The notes under the pieces were generated by a model that saw only the letters and a program-made list of their open reading frames with translations, was not told the origin of the DNA and searched no databases. A stretch of 64,000 nt of DNA, from contig NZ_JNKO01000001.1 in assembly GCF_000702885.1 (NCBI RefSeq), forward strand, positions 62,001-126,000, in the 5' to 3' direction. This DNA is from Oribacterium sp. P6A1 (GTDB lineage: Bacteria > Bacillota > Clostridia > Lachnospirales > Lachnospiraceae). Every line of letters starts with the position of its first letter. Within the stretch, counting starts at the first letter, position 1. Of the stretch, positions 15,502 through 24,197 are shown piece after piece. Position numbers and translations under genes: made by a program.

Positions 15502-16398
15502 ATGTATTATTTATCTCTATCAGAATATTTAAAAAGAATTTACGGACAAAAAGTGTATAAAATCTCACTGCAGTCAGGATGTTCCTGTCCAAACAGAGAC
15601 GGTACCATTTCGAGAGGAGGCTGTACCTTCTGCTCGGAAGGAGGTTCCGGAGATTTTGCAGCAGCTCTTTTGCCGGTTGATGAGCAGATTGAGCTGGGAA
15701 TAAAAATGGTTGAATCCAAGCTCCCGAAGAATTCCGGACATAAATTTATAGCCTACTTTCAGTCCTATACCAATACCTACGGCGATACACAGAGGCTTAT
15801 AAGTTTATTTGAGGATGCTCTTAAGGATGAAAGAATCCTTGTGCTTTCCATAGGCACCAGACCTGACTGTATAAGTGATGATATGATTTCAGAACTTAGA
15901 AAACTGCAGGACAAATACGATAAAAAAATCTGGATTGAACTTGGGCTACAGTCTGTTCACGATGAAACCGCAAGACGAATCAACAGAGGCTATACGCTGA
16001 AAGTATTTGATGATGCATACAGACGCCTTAAGGATGCAGGTCTTTCCGTTATAGTTCATGTCATAATCGGATTTCCATGGGAGGAGGAAGAGGACATACT
16101 TGCCACTGTCAGGTATCTTTCTGAACTGACCCCTGTACTCGACGGAATAAAGCTTCAGCTTTTACATGTCTTAAAAGGCACTAAACTTGGAGAGGAGTAT
16201 GAAAAGGAGCACTTTCATGTTCTCAGTCTTCCGGAGTACTGCTCCATTCTTGTCAAATGCCTGAAACTTTTGCCCGCTGAAACTGTTGTACATCGCATTA
16301 CCGGAGACGGACCGAAAAAAATACTTATAGCCCCATTATGGTCAGGTGATAAAAAGCGGGTTCTGAATACCATAAACAAAGTTGTCCGGGAATCATGA
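15502..16398 (+). CDS. TIGR01212 radical SAM protein (YhcC/YtqA-like)
   Basis: The 298-residue protein opens with SLSEYLKRIYGQKVYKI and the cluster-binding loop CPNRDGTISRGGCTFCSEGG, the pattern of the TIGR01212/YhcC family. GLQSVHDETARRINRG and IGFPWEEEEDI are internal radical SAM barrel motifs. The Bacillus relative YtqA is reported, as I recall, to help make mnm5-type modification at tRNA U34; that role here is inference. Promoter geometry predicts a leaderless transcript. No recognisable terminator follows. Confidence 0.9.
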   Translation: MYYLSLSEYLKRIYGQKVYKISLQSGCSCPNRDGTISRGGCTFCSEGGSGDFAAALLPVDEQIELGIKMVESKLPKNSGHKFIAYFQSYTNTYGDTQRLISLFEDALKDERILVLSIGTRPDCISDDMISELRKLQDKYDKKIWIELGLQSVHDETARRINRGYTLKVFDDAYRRLKDAGLSVIVHVIIGFPWEEEEDILATVRYLSELTPVLDGIKLQLLHVLKGTKLGEEYEKEHFHVLSLPEYCSILVKCLKLLPAETVVHRITGDGPKKILIAPLWSGDKKRVLNTINKVVRES

Positions 16399-16772
16399 TA
16401 TGCAGAAAGAAAAATCCATACAGGAATTTGAATTTGTCAAGTGTTATTTCCGATGAAACCCCTTTCTGAAAACCCTTTCATTAAAAATTTAATAAATAGT
16501 CATTATAACGTATATCTATAGCGCAAGCGCCTGATATACATATATTTTTTCAATTATAGAAGTCGGTTGCCTGACCAACTACATTTCCTTTAAAATAAGG
16601 CTGGTATCTTAACCAACGTGTTTCTCATTAGAAATAGATATTACGGGGAATATCTATTTCTAATATGAGCGTGTTTCAGGGATGTAACAGCTTAAAACAT
16701 TTTGTTATGAGATACGGCATCTGGGTTTAAAAATGAGGGTATGACCTGATGCATTAGGGGAAGGATGTTTGT
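16399..16772 (+). other. 374-bp structured leader/intergenic region before EAL gene
   Basis: No coding potential. From left to right: a GGTTG/CCAAC mini-hairpin near 16565-16582, a perfect 16-bp inverted repeat at 16627-16664 flanked by 8-bp direct repeats, and a GCATC/GATGC hairpin at about 16710-16752 ending just before the GGGGAAGG ribosome site. It does not match the c-di-GMP riboswitch patterns I know. Confidence 0.5.
16617..16677. repeat. Perfect inverted repeat flanked by 8-bp direct repeats
   Basis: ATTAGAAATAGATATT, loop ACGGGG, then AATATCTATTTCTAAT (16627-16664), extended by CTC/GAG. It is bracketed by CGTGTTTC at 16617-16624 and again at 16670-16677. The layout mimics a miniature insertion with target duplication, or a regulatory hairpin. 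It lacks a T-tract. Confidence 0.55.
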
Positions 16773-18089
16773 ATGGATAAGAGTAAATTGAATAGTTTTA
16801 TGTACGTGGAGAGGATCAGACATGTTCTGTGTACAAATCCTGATAAGCGTTATCTTTTGGTGCGCTCAAATGTCAGGGATTTTAAGCTTCTGAATCAGCT
16901 GTTCGGATTTCAAAAGGGAAATGAGATCCTGCGATGTATGAAAAAGCTTATTATAGAACACGGCAGATATTTCGAAGTATATGATCAGCTTCACGTCGAT
17001 CAGTTTGTTTTTCTGATTGAAAAAGAAAAATTTGAAGTGAGACTTTTCAGGAGTATTGCCGAAGCGTGTTCTGAGCTTATCGACAGTGCAGCATTTCGTA
17101 TGCATTTTCAGCTGGGAATTTATGAGATAACAGATCCTGAGATGGAGGTTCTGTCCATGTGCGACAGAGCCAAACTTGCTATAAAATCAATAAAGATTGA
17201 TGAGCCTTTTTCTGTGGCCTGGTACAACGAATCCATCATGGAGGAACGACTGTACAGCAAAAAGATCATAAGTGAATTTGACAGTGCACTTAAGGAGGAG
17301 CGTTTCCTCATGTATCTTCAGCCCCAGGCCAATACAAAGGGCGAGATAATAAGTGCTGAAGCGCTGTCAAGATGGCTGCTTGAAGACGGAACCGTACTGA
17401 GTCCGTCTCAGTTTATTAAAATCCTTGAGGATTCCGAGCTTATCTGGAAGCTGGATCTCTATATGTGGGATAAGGCAGCAAAGCTTCTGAGTGAATGGAA
17501 GGATGATCCTGAAAAAAAGAATCTGAGTCTTTCTGTCAATATCTCTCCGAAAGATCTTTATTATCTTGATATCGCTGATAATTTGATAAGACTGGTTGAA
17601 AAGTATGATATTCAGCCGGGCAAGATGAATGTGGAGATAACCGAGTGCAGTTTTGTAAACAGCCCGGAGCTGTATATAGATCTCATTTCAAAGCTTCATA
17701 AAGCAGGATTTTCTATTGAGATAGACGATTTTGGAAGTGGCTACTCTTCTCTTACTCTTCTTAAGAATATTCATGCTGACGTGCTGAAACTGGATATGGG
17801 ATTTTTGCAGGACACAGAAGATCTCATCAGATCTGAGATCATCATAGATTCTGTTATCGAGATGGCGAAACGTCTGGACATGCAGGTTATATCAGAGGGA
17901 GTGGAAACACAGGAACAGGCTGCATTTCTCAGAATAAACGGTTGTGACTTTTTCCAGGGCTTTTATTTTTCAAGACCTGTTCCGTCGGACAAGTTCGATA
18001 CTGTTCTTAAAGCATATAATCTGGAAAGAACCAACAGTAAGAGCGTCAGACCTAAATCTCTGAGGGATTTAGTACTGGAAGCTGTATGA
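16773..18089 (+). CDS. c-di-GMP phosphodiesterase with degenerate GGDEF and intact EAL domain
   Basis: Residues about 15-165 resemble a diguanylate cyclase fold in which GGDEF has become HVDQF, so cyclase activity is not expected. Residues about 170-425 are an EAL domain with all main metal and catalytic motifs: AEALSRW, SVNISPKD, EITE, IDDFGSGYSS, LKLD, SEGVE and FFQGFYFSRP. It should hydrolyse c-di-GMP, perhaps controlled by the GGDEF-like half. There are no membrane spans, so it is cytosolic. It has a long structured leader and GGGGAAGG before the ATG. Confidence 0.92.
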   Translation: MDKSKLNSFMYVERIRHVLCTNPDKRYLLVRSNVRDFKLLNQLFGFQKGNEILRCMKKLIIEHGRYFEVYDQLHVDQFVFLIEKEKFEVRLFRSIAEACSELIDSAAFRMHFQLGIYEITDPEMEVLSMCDRAKLAIKSIKIDEPFSVAWYNESIMEERLYSKKIISEFDSALKEERFLMYLQPQANTKGEIISAEALSRWLLEDGTVLSPSQFIKILEDSELIWKLDLYMWDKAAKLLSEWKDDPEKKNLSLSVNISPKDLYYLDIADNLIRLVEKYDIQPGKMNVEITECSFVNSPELYIDLISKLHKAGFSIEIDDFGSGYSSLTLLKNIHADVLKLDMGFLQDTEDLIRSEIIIDSVIEMAKRLDMQVISEGVETQEQAAFLRINGCDFFQGFYFSRPVPSDKFDTVLKAYNLERTNSKSVRPKSLRDLVLEAV

Positions 18090-18120
18090 GTATGATCACT
18101 CACCATATTTAAGGCATAAT

Positions 18121-18156
18121 TTAGGAGAACCGCATAAACGGTTCTCCTTTTGAATA
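18121..18156. terminator. Terminator between EAL and barstar genes
   Basis: AGGAGAACCG/CGGTTCTCCT stem, 10 bp, with TTTTG after it on the plus strand and A/T-rich sequence on the other side. It serves convergent genes. Confidence 0.8.
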
Positions 18157-18166
18157 CCTGTTACGT

Positions 18167-18571
18167 CTATTCATTTACATCCATTTTATCGTAGCCATCA
18201 CTGTCACTGTAATTGTCATCGGGATCTGAATAATCGTCTCCGCTGCCGTCATATTCGGATTCTTCCCCATTATCATAATCATCCTCTTCTTCGGTTTCAT
18301 CATCTGATGAAAAATGTACGGAAAAATCCTGCAATTCCACCATAAGATCTTTCAGAGTATGTTTGAACTTTTTGAAATACTGGGGATCTTTTTCAGCAAA
18401 TTCTTCAAAGTTCTTTACAATCAAAGTACAATCGTCTATAACCTCGCTCAGATCATCATAGAGAGCATCAAGATTTCTTCCAAAGTAATTCGGAACAGGA
18501 AGCTGATCTTCGATTGCATCATATAATTCGTCACGATCTGTTACATCTGAAAGGTCAAGAAAATATTTCAT
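18167..18571 (-). CDS. Barstar-like ribonuclease inhibitor with acidic tail
   Basis: Residues 1-90 match barstar, the cytosolic inhibitor that plugs the barnase active site, with the typical LPVPNYFGRNLDALYDDLSE segment at about 25-45. The last 45 residues are almost all Asp, Glu, Ser, Tyr and Gly, an unusual extension. I chose the ATG at 18571 because GGAGG lies 6 nt upstream; an in-frame GTG at 18604 is less likely. It lies directly downstream of the barnase gene and would protect the producer. Confidence 0.9.
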   Translation of the reverse strand: MKYFLDLSDVTDRDELYDAIEDQLPVPNYFGRNLDALYDDLSEVIDDCTLIVKNFEEFAEKDPQYFKKFKHTLKDLMVELQDFSVHFSSDDETEEEDDYDNGEESEYDGSGDDYSDPDDNYSDSDGYDKMDVNE

Positions 18572-18629
18572 ACGTTCCTCCGATATTTCCGGCATCCCTG
18601 CCACAAAAATGATAAAAGCTTTAATTTAA

Positions 18630-19121
18630 CTATGATGAGTTGCCATACAAAAGTTCATAGCTTGCATAGTGATCTTCTGTATAGTAGATAAGTCCGTCGT
18701 TTGAGTAGATGATACGCTTTTCTCCTCTTTCATTTTCATGAAGAGTATCAATGTCACATTCGTAGTATTTGCGTTTCCTTTTTGATGGCAGCAGACCTTC
18801 ACGGTTTGAGAAGCCGTCTCCCCCTATACATTTTCCATAAGCCACATCATCAAGACCTCCGCCCTGCCATCCCAGCTTCCTGGCTTCCCTCTTTGTTATA
18901 AAATTTGAAGGAAGGTGACCGTAGGTATGAATGTATAGAGCAACCTCATCTCTTGAGGAATATACTCCATCCTCTGTTACGGTGCCGGAATATGGCTCTT
19001 TTTCAGCGGCAGTTACAGTGATGTCCGGAGATTGGGTTACAGTATATCCGGATAATGGCACCAGGAAAAGCATAGAGAAAAGGATCATCATAATCCCGGT
19101 TATTCTTCTTTTAAAGTTCAT
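18630..19121 (-). CDS. Secreted barnase-type ribonuclease
   Basis: From the ATG at 19121 the protein is 163 residues: a signal peptide with a strongly hydrophobic core (residues 9-24), a short pro-region and a barnase domain (about 55-160). Motifs are LPSNFITKREARKLGW, GKCIGGDGFSNREG, ECDID, EKRIIYS and TEDHY, placing the catalytic triad at Glu121, Arg136 and His151. It should be an active extracellular guanyl-type RNase. The barstar gene follows after 58 nt on the same strand. A TTG at 19187 is a poorer start. Confidence 0.92.
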   Translation of the reverse strand: MNFKRRITGIMMILFSMLFLVPLSGYTVTQSPDITVTAAEKEPYSGTVTEDGVYSSRDEVALYIHTYGHLPSNFITKREARKLGWQGGGLDDVAYGKCIGGDGFSNREGLLPSKRKRKYYECDIDTLHENERGEKRIIYSNDGLIYYTEDHYASYELLYGNSS

Positions 19122-19469
19122 AATTTTTTTCTTTTTGTCTTTTTTTGTAAAGTATATTTCAACGAATCTTTCCACATAACCCTTCAAAATGGATTATGAT
19201 GTATTTACATGAATTATTACCGACAATATTCTGAAAAAGATTATACTTAAGTGCTCAGAAACTTGTCTATTTTATTTCGTAAGGAAGAAGTCAATAAAAG
19301 TGTCATGGTTTTTCAGTTTCAGTTCAGCGAGGGTTGATATCATTGCTGCATAAAGAAAATGATCCTGAATTTGGATTGAGATTTTGAAGATGCCGGATAC
19401 ATGTAAGGCTTTAATAAGGTAAAAGCTTTTTATTTTATGTATCACGTCTGATTATATGAGGAGGTTTAC

Positions 19470-20591
19470 ATGTTTAGTTTAAAGAAATTTGCAACGGTAT
19501 TGGCATCGGCTTCATTGATAGCCGTAATGGCTATACCATCCTATGCAGCAGATACGAGAACAGCTATTTCATCTGTGAAAATCAAAGTAGTCACAGACCT
19601 GTCCATAGGTTCTACATCAAGTGACGTTGAGGTTACCACAAATTCATCTCTTTACGACGTTCACAGTGCAACTATCACAAACGTACCCAGTGATGGCTGG
19701 GATGCTGACGATAACCCAAAGGTTCAGATCAAACTGGCACTTGAGGATGACGATGAATACAAGTGGGACATCACAAAATCAACAGTAACCGTAACAGGTG
19801 ATGCCGGTACGGTAACTTCCGTTTCAGGAGGAAGCGGACATGGCTATCTCACTATAGTTTATACTCTTGATGATCTCGATGAGGTCTATACAGACTGGTC
19901 AAGTTCACTGGATCTCAGTATTGACGATGCCGACTGGCAGACTGCTTACGGAATAGCAGACTGGAGTGCAGCCGAAAGCGCAAAAAAATATGAAGTAAAA
20001 CTTTACAGGGGAAGTACACTTCTTACTACCGTTACAACAACCAACAGCTACTACAGCTTTGCAAATTACTTCACACAGGCCGGTACATATACATATAAGG
20101 TTCGTGCTATTTATACAAGCTCATATAAGGGCTCCTGGGAGGAATCCGATGATCTTTATGTAACCGAATCCGCTGCTGCTTCCATCAAGGCAACATACAA
20201 TTCCAGTGTCAACTCAACTACAAGTTCTTCATCCAGCTCTTATGTTTCAGGACTTACCGGAAGCACAGTCTACAGCGGCACTACCTATGCCAATTCAACA
20301 GTAGATTCAACAGGTGGACAGTGGATTCTTGATCAGTATGGCTGGTGGTACAGAAATGCCGACGGTTCATGGACATCCAACGGCTGGCAGCTTATAAACG
20401 GAAAATACTATTTCTTCAATACAAGCGGCTATATGAAGACCGGCTGGATCTACTGGAATAATCAGTATTACTACTGCGGCGCAGACGGTGCCATGCTTAC
20501 AAATACAATAACCCCTGACGGTTACTATGTAAACTCTGCAGGTGTATGGGTCTCAAACTATAATCCTTATGCCCTGACTTACAGCTCATGA
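19470..20591 (+). CDS. Secreted protein with C-terminal cell-wall/choline-binding-type repeats
   Basis: A signal peptide (residues 1-26, ending PSYAA) leads a 373-residue protein. The middle is Ser/Thr/Asp-rich and beta-strand-like, with a fibronectin-like segment (KYEVKLYRGS...YTYKVRAIY). Residues about 285-365 carry CW_binding_1 type repeats: WWYRNADGSWTSNGWQLING, KYYFFNTSGYMKTGW and QYYYCGADGAM. These bind choline or glucan polymers on the surface. It is probably a surface-attached adhesin or structural protein; no enzyme domain is seen. A strong AGGAGG site is present. Confidence 0.85.
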   Translation: MFSLKKFATVLASASLIAVMAIPSYAADTRTAISSVKIKVVTDLSIGSTSSDVEVTTNSSLYDVHSATITNVPSDGWDADDNPKVQIKLALEDDDEYKWDITKSTVTVTGDAGTVTSVSGGSGHGYLTIVYTLDDLDEVYTDWSSSLDLSIDDADWQTAYGIADWSAAESAKKYEVKLYRGSTLLTTVTTTNSYYSFANYFTQAGTYTYKVRAIYTSSYKGSWEESDDLYVTESAAASIKATYNSSVNSTTSSSSSSYVSGLTGSTVYSGTTYANSTVDSTGGQWILDQYGWWYRNADGSWTSNGWQLINGKYYFFNTSGYMKTGWIYWNNQYYYCGADGAMLTNTITPDGYYVNSAGVWVSNYNPYALTYSS

Positions 20592-20683
20592 AAATGATAA
20601 ACCTGAATGATGCCCGGAAGGATGCTTTAGTATAGGGCGCCATGGATTTGTCCCATACAGACTTTTGAAACAAAAAAGAAAAA

Positions 20684-20736
20684 GAACCTCCCGGTGATTA
20701 TGATATTTTAATCATAATTCCAGGAGGTTTTTTCAG
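20684..20736. terminator. Bidirectional terminator
   Basis: GAACCTCC/GGAGGTTT outer stem with an inner ATTATGAT/TAATCATAAT stem, then TTTTTTC on the plus strand. It lies between converging genes and touches the end of the FliB-like gene. Confidence 0.8.
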
Positions 20737-21896
20737 CCTAACAGAAAATCGGCATAGCCGAAATCCCATACAGGAGATTCAAAACTGTTTGTAAGGTACT
20801 CTTCTATGTCCGATGCATCATAACCTGTGAGTCTTGATATGAGAACTATCATGTCTCTTACGCTTTCATAAGTCAGTTTATGATCGGGAGTCATAGTCCA
20901 TGTCAGATATAAAGCCTGCAGTATGGAGGCATATTCCATCATCATCCATTCAAATTGAAGAACCATATCCCTGAGATCCATACCGGGTATCAAAAGATTT
21001 GAGAAGGTTTCAGATACAAGATAGTTTCGGAGCAGCTTCTCATAAGTTGATAATAATTCATTGAATTTATCAGTATTGTCATATAAAAAGGACAGGGATG
21101 CCTCTCGGAGAGGCTTGAGAAAACCGGTGTAGCGACCTTCCGATGAGTAATTCTCTGTTATATCAAGGAATAGCTCATTTCTTTCATTCATGGAGTCTTC
21201 TTCATTTCTCTCAAGCTTTTTTATGGATTTTTTTAGTTTTATTATTGATTCAGGATCTGTATAATCTTTTATGTCATCTATTGAGTCTTTATTATAGATG
21301 TCCAGTAATATGAAGAATGCTGTAAGTAGATTCGTGCGGTTGTCAGAGCTTTCATCAGATAGGTGAAACATCATGAGATCTCTTGTGAGCTTGAGAATAT
21401 CATTCACAGACCCACATTTAAGTGCTTCACCATCCTTGTAATCAAGACCTGTGAAGTTCAGAGTCTCTTTTTCATTCCAACGGTCAACTATCTCCGGGCA
21501 GCATGAAACCAGAGCCTTTTCAGTTCTATCCGGGAACGCATGGTTTTCTCTCGGGAATTCATGACAGGTGACGGAAAGCATCTCCTCTCCGTGTTCTTTT
21601 ACGAGACGGCATAGATGATCACAATCGAGGAAAGGGCATTTCATATCAGGTAAAAGACCGATGACATCCGTATCATCGACTTTTTTTATAAACTGACTTA
21701 GAGAGCTGTGTTCACTGAGACCGGATGGCAGTCTTCCATTCTGCTTAAGATCTCCCGGAGCTGTTACGGAACGCCATTTCTTTTTTGTCTGACGGTCTAC
21801 GGATATTTTCCATTCCTGACAGCAGGTAAAGGAGCACTCACCTCCTATACAGTGAAAATCATCATAGTAGTCTGGCTTGATTTCTATTGTTGACAT
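20733..21896 (-). CDS. FliB-like flagellin lysine-N-methylase family protein
   Basis: The 387-residue protein begins IKPDYYDDFHCIGGECSFTCCQEW and has later cysteine groups CPFLDCDHLC, SVTCHEFPR and SCCPEIV. These cysteine-rich patterns are characteristic of FliB, a radical-type enzyme that methylates flagellin lysines in Salmonella, and of YkgJ-type metal-cluster proteins. The C-terminal half is helical without motifs. With the FliD-like gene at 34 kb it suggests a flagellated organism, but flagellin itself is not in the window. The ATG at 21896 is preceded only by a weak GTGAG site. Confidence 0.85.
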   Translation of the reverse strand: MSTIEIKPDYYDDFHCIGGECSFTCCQEWKISVDRQTKKKWRSVTAPGDLKQNGRLPSGLSEHSSLSQFIKKVDDTDVIGLLPDMKCPFLDCDHLCRLVKEHGEEMLSVTCHEFPRENHAFPDRTEKALVSCCPEIVDRWNEKETLNFTGLDYKDGEALKCGSVNDILKLTRDLMMFHLSDESSDNRTNLLTAFFILLDIYNKDSIDDIKDYTDPESIIKLKKSIKKLERNEEDSMNERNELFLDITENYSSEGRYTGFLKPLREASLSFLYDNTDKFNELLSTYEKLLRNYLVSETFSNLLIPGMDLRDMVLQFEWMMMEYASILQALYLTWTMTPDHKLTYESVRDMIVLISRLTGYDASDIEEYLTNSFESPVWDFGYADFLLG

Positions 21897-22023
21897 AGGA
21901 CTCACTTTCTGTTTAACAAATAAATAGACATTTCAATAAAGTGTCATAAAATGAACACAAATTAGTATTATAAATAATTAATATATAATAATACAGTCGA
22001 ATCATATATATGGTCAGGCTGTT

Positions 22024-22080
22024 ATCCGGTGTCTCCCGGATGATCAAAAATCAGGAACCGGACAGAACTTTAGAGTTCTG
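22024..22080 (+). other. Two tandem mini-hairpins in leader of metalloprotease gene
   Basis: ATCCGG/CCGGAT (22024-22041) and CAGAACT/AGTTCTG (22063-22080), the second just before the AGGAGG site. Possibly an RNA control element; no known riboswitch motif is seen. Confidence 0.4.
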
Positions 22081-22099
22081 AGCTTTTAGGAGGATTAAA

Positions 22100-23161
22100 T
22101 TGCTGAGCATTAATATAAAAAATTTAAAAACAGGGATTCTCGCCGGCTTTTTTACGGCTGCCATGTCTATTGCTGCCGGAAACCAAAGCTTTGCAGCTAT
22201 TCCTTTGGCAGATCTTGGATTTACCGCCAACAGTGAGCAGATACAGGCTGTTACATATCAGTATAATATGATTCCGGCTTCCATACGTCAGTATTATGAG
22301 GATTCAGGCAATAAGATTTATTTTTTTGAGACATCTGAAACCATAGATGATCTTTTGGGGGCATATTCCGGTCAGGAGGGACAGCAGGCTAAAATCATTC
22401 TTACAAACAGGGATTACGGCGGTGCAGAAGCCATAACCCACGAGATGGGACACTTTTTTGACGATATCTGTTATACCGATGAGGGAACATCCGTAAAGAC
22501 TATGAGATTCAGAGACATAGTTTTTTATATGACTCAGGATGGAAAAAGATACATCTCCGACACCGATGAGTTCAATCGCATTTATCTGTATGAACGTAAA
22601 AATGCTCCGGTGACCAAGTATGAGAAGACAGATGCCAATGAATACTTTGCGGGCTCTTTCGGTCTTTACTGCACAGATCCCGATACTCTCATGACCTATG
22701 CACCATACACTTATGCATATATAGATAAGCTGGTTAATAATTTCACAAATATTTATCCTGCATCGGCAGAGAATATAGCTCTGACTGTCACTATGCCGGC
22801 AACTATAGATGAACTTACAGGAGGAGCTACAACCTCCGGAATCTATATAGCAAACGGAAATGCTTATACTGCTCATGCATCAAATTCAGAGTCTGTATCC
22901 ACCTTCCTGGGCGGCAATGTCAGCCAGATTTCGGGAGTCACTTCTCAGGGAGTTTCTTATACCGGCTATACCAATGTGGATACTTCAACAGAAGCAGGTG
23001 CTGCCAATGCAGGTCAGCAGATTCAGAATGCCACTGCAGCTGCACAAAACGGTGAAGGAACTACAACTGTTGTAAATCCTGACGGCTCCATCACAACCAC
23101 AACAGTAAAACAGACGGAATACGGAACCATGGTTTCTGTTGTAAGAGTTTATTCAAACTGA
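22100..23161 (+). CDS. Secreted zinc metalloprotease, anthrax-lethal-factor-like fold
   Basis: The gene starts with TTG, supported by AGGAGG 6 nt upstream. A signal peptide (residues 1-33) precedes a domain with the zinc motif ITHEMGHFFDD (His, Glu, His) near residue 115 and, about 80 residues later, NEYFAGSFGLYC, whose Glu would be the third zinc ligand. This arrangement is that of the ATLF-like/lethal-factor peptidase clan. The last 80 residues are Thr/Ser/Gly-rich (TTTVVNPDGSITTTTV) and probably extracellular stalk. Substrate unknown. It could also be an inactive surface protein, but the motifs are complete. Confidence 0.82.
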   Translation: MLSINIKNLKTGILAGFFTAAMSIAAGNQSFAAIPLADLGFTANSEQIQAVTYQYNMIPASIRQYYEDSGNKIYFFETSETIDDLLGAYSGQEGQQAKIILTNRDYGGAEAITHEMGHFFDDICYTDEGTSVKTMRFRDIVFYMTQDGKRYISDTDEFNRIYLYERKNAPVTKYEKTDANEYFAGSFGLYCTDPDTLMTYAPYTYAYIDKLVNNFTNIYPASAENIALTVTMPATIDELTGGATTSGIYIANGNAYTAHASNSESVSTFLGGNVSQISGVTSQGVSYTGYTNVDTSTEAGAANAGQQIQNATAAAQNGEGTTTVVNPDGSITTTTVKQTEYGTMVSVVRVYSN

Positions 23162-23186
23162 TTCAACTACATAGAATTAAATATTT

Positions 23187-23225
23187 AAAGTGAGGGTCAT
23201 GAATTTTGAACCCTCACTTTTTCCC
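23187..23225. terminator. Terminator after metalloprotease gene
   Basis: AAGTGAGGGT/ACCCTCACTT stem followed by TTTTTC on the plus strand; A-rich on the other side, so it may also serve the converging zinc-ribbon gene. Confidence 0.85.
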
Positions 23226-23240
23226 GATAAGGCCCGATTG

Positions 23241-23912
23241 TCAGATTGCATTTGTCTCGGTTAGTACTCTTATATCCATTGTGAACATGACACTCAGTAT
23301 AAGCAAGGTGAAGATCACTGTATGAACCATAGGATATATGGCTTTTCTGTTCATACCCGGAAGCTGTTTTCTGTCCCAGAGACTGAGTATGGGAAGGAAA
23401 TATGTCATATACACAAACTTTTCGCTGTAAACCAGTCCTTCCATCATTTCCGGTCGCTTATTAAGTTCTTTGATGTCATGATATCCGAAAAAGAAAACCA
23501 GAGCCTCATATATCATAAATGTGTTTATGAGATTAAAGTTAATATCATTTCTTAGTACAAGAAGATGATATAAGAGGGCCAGTGTTCCCGGGACAACTGC
23601 CTGAAGCCAGGCATACTTCTCTCTTTTGAACTCGCTGAGAAAACCATGTGACGATGTACTCCTAACAGAGTCTGATGCTGTAAAGCTGTCCCTGCTTTTC
23701 TGATTACCTTTCACAGAACCAGAAGAAGCTGTCTGGTGAGCTCTTCTTTTTACTGTTCTTCCGCATCCCGGACAGCTGTCTCTGTCATCCGGCACTTCAC
23801 TTCCGCAATTTGTACAGACTCTCAAAGGCTTTATTTTGATTATAGGTGTATAACATTCAGGACAATTTCTTGAATCATCGGGAATGATGGAACCGCATTT
23901 AGGACATTTCAT
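23241..23912 (-). CDS. Double zinc-ribbon membrane protein
   Basis: Two tandem zinc ribbons occupy residues 1-55: CPKCG...CPEC and CTNCG...CPGCG. A basic, Ser-rich linker follows (about 56-95), then about four hydrophobic spans (LQAVVPGTLALLYHLLVL, LINTFMIYEALVFFFGYH, FVYMTYFLPILSLW, YPMVHTVIFTLLILSVMF). Function unknown; such proteins are common in this family of bacteria and may couple metal or nucleic-acid binding to the membrane. The leader has a hairpin whose loop carries an anti-ribosome-site sequence. Confidence 0.75.
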   Translation of the reverse strand: MKCPKCGSIIPDDSRNCPECYTPIIKIKPLRVCTNCGSEVPDDRDSCPGCGRTVKRRAHQTASSGSVKGNQKSRDSFTASDSVRSTSSHGFLSEFKREKYAWLQAVVPGTLALLYHLLVLRNDINFNLINTFMIYEALVFFFGYHDIKELNKRPEMMEGLVYSEKFVYMTYFLPILSLWDRKQLPGMNRKAIYPMVHTVIFTLLILSVMFTMDIRVLTETNAI

Positions 23913-23918
23913 ATTTTA

Positions 23919-23970
23919 CCTCCATGGGTCAGACACGAGGAGGATTCATCTCTGTTCGTATCTGACCCAT
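23919..23970 (-). promoter_or_regulatory. Leader hairpin with anti-Shine-Dalgarno in its loop
   Basis: A perfect 10-bp stem ATGGGTCAGA/TCTGACCCAT (23924-23933 with 23961-23970) ends right at the GGAGG ribosome site (23919-23923, minus strand). The loop contains CCTCC (23939-23943), able to pair with that GGAGG. The two structures are mutually exclusive, as in translational switches. Confidence 0.5.
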
Positions 23971-24121
23971 CAAATTATTTAATGAGTTTACTTTCAAACT
24001 TTATTTCACTCATGACGGTATCATTGGCCATCACTGAATCGTTTTGCATTTCCTGCTATAGCGATTCCTCCACATTATACACGTACAATCAGGTTTAGTA
24101 TACAATCGGGTATGTAAAAAA

Positions 24122-24160
24122 AATAAGGGAACGTGCTCCATGGCACGTTCCCTTAATATT
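24122..24160 (-). terminator. Terminator of FMN/FAD lipoprotein gene
   Basis: AAGGGAACGTGC/GCACGTTCCCTT stem, 12 bp, followed by ATTTTTTTTAC on the minus strand. Confidence 0.85.
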
Positions 24161-24197
24161 TTATCTATGTGCTTTAAATTTACCAATAAGTTTTCAA

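Noticed and set aside
19188-19469. c-di-GMP or other known riboswitch before the cell-wall repeat protein
   Set aside because: No conserved aptamer motif could be matched and no stable paired core was seen.
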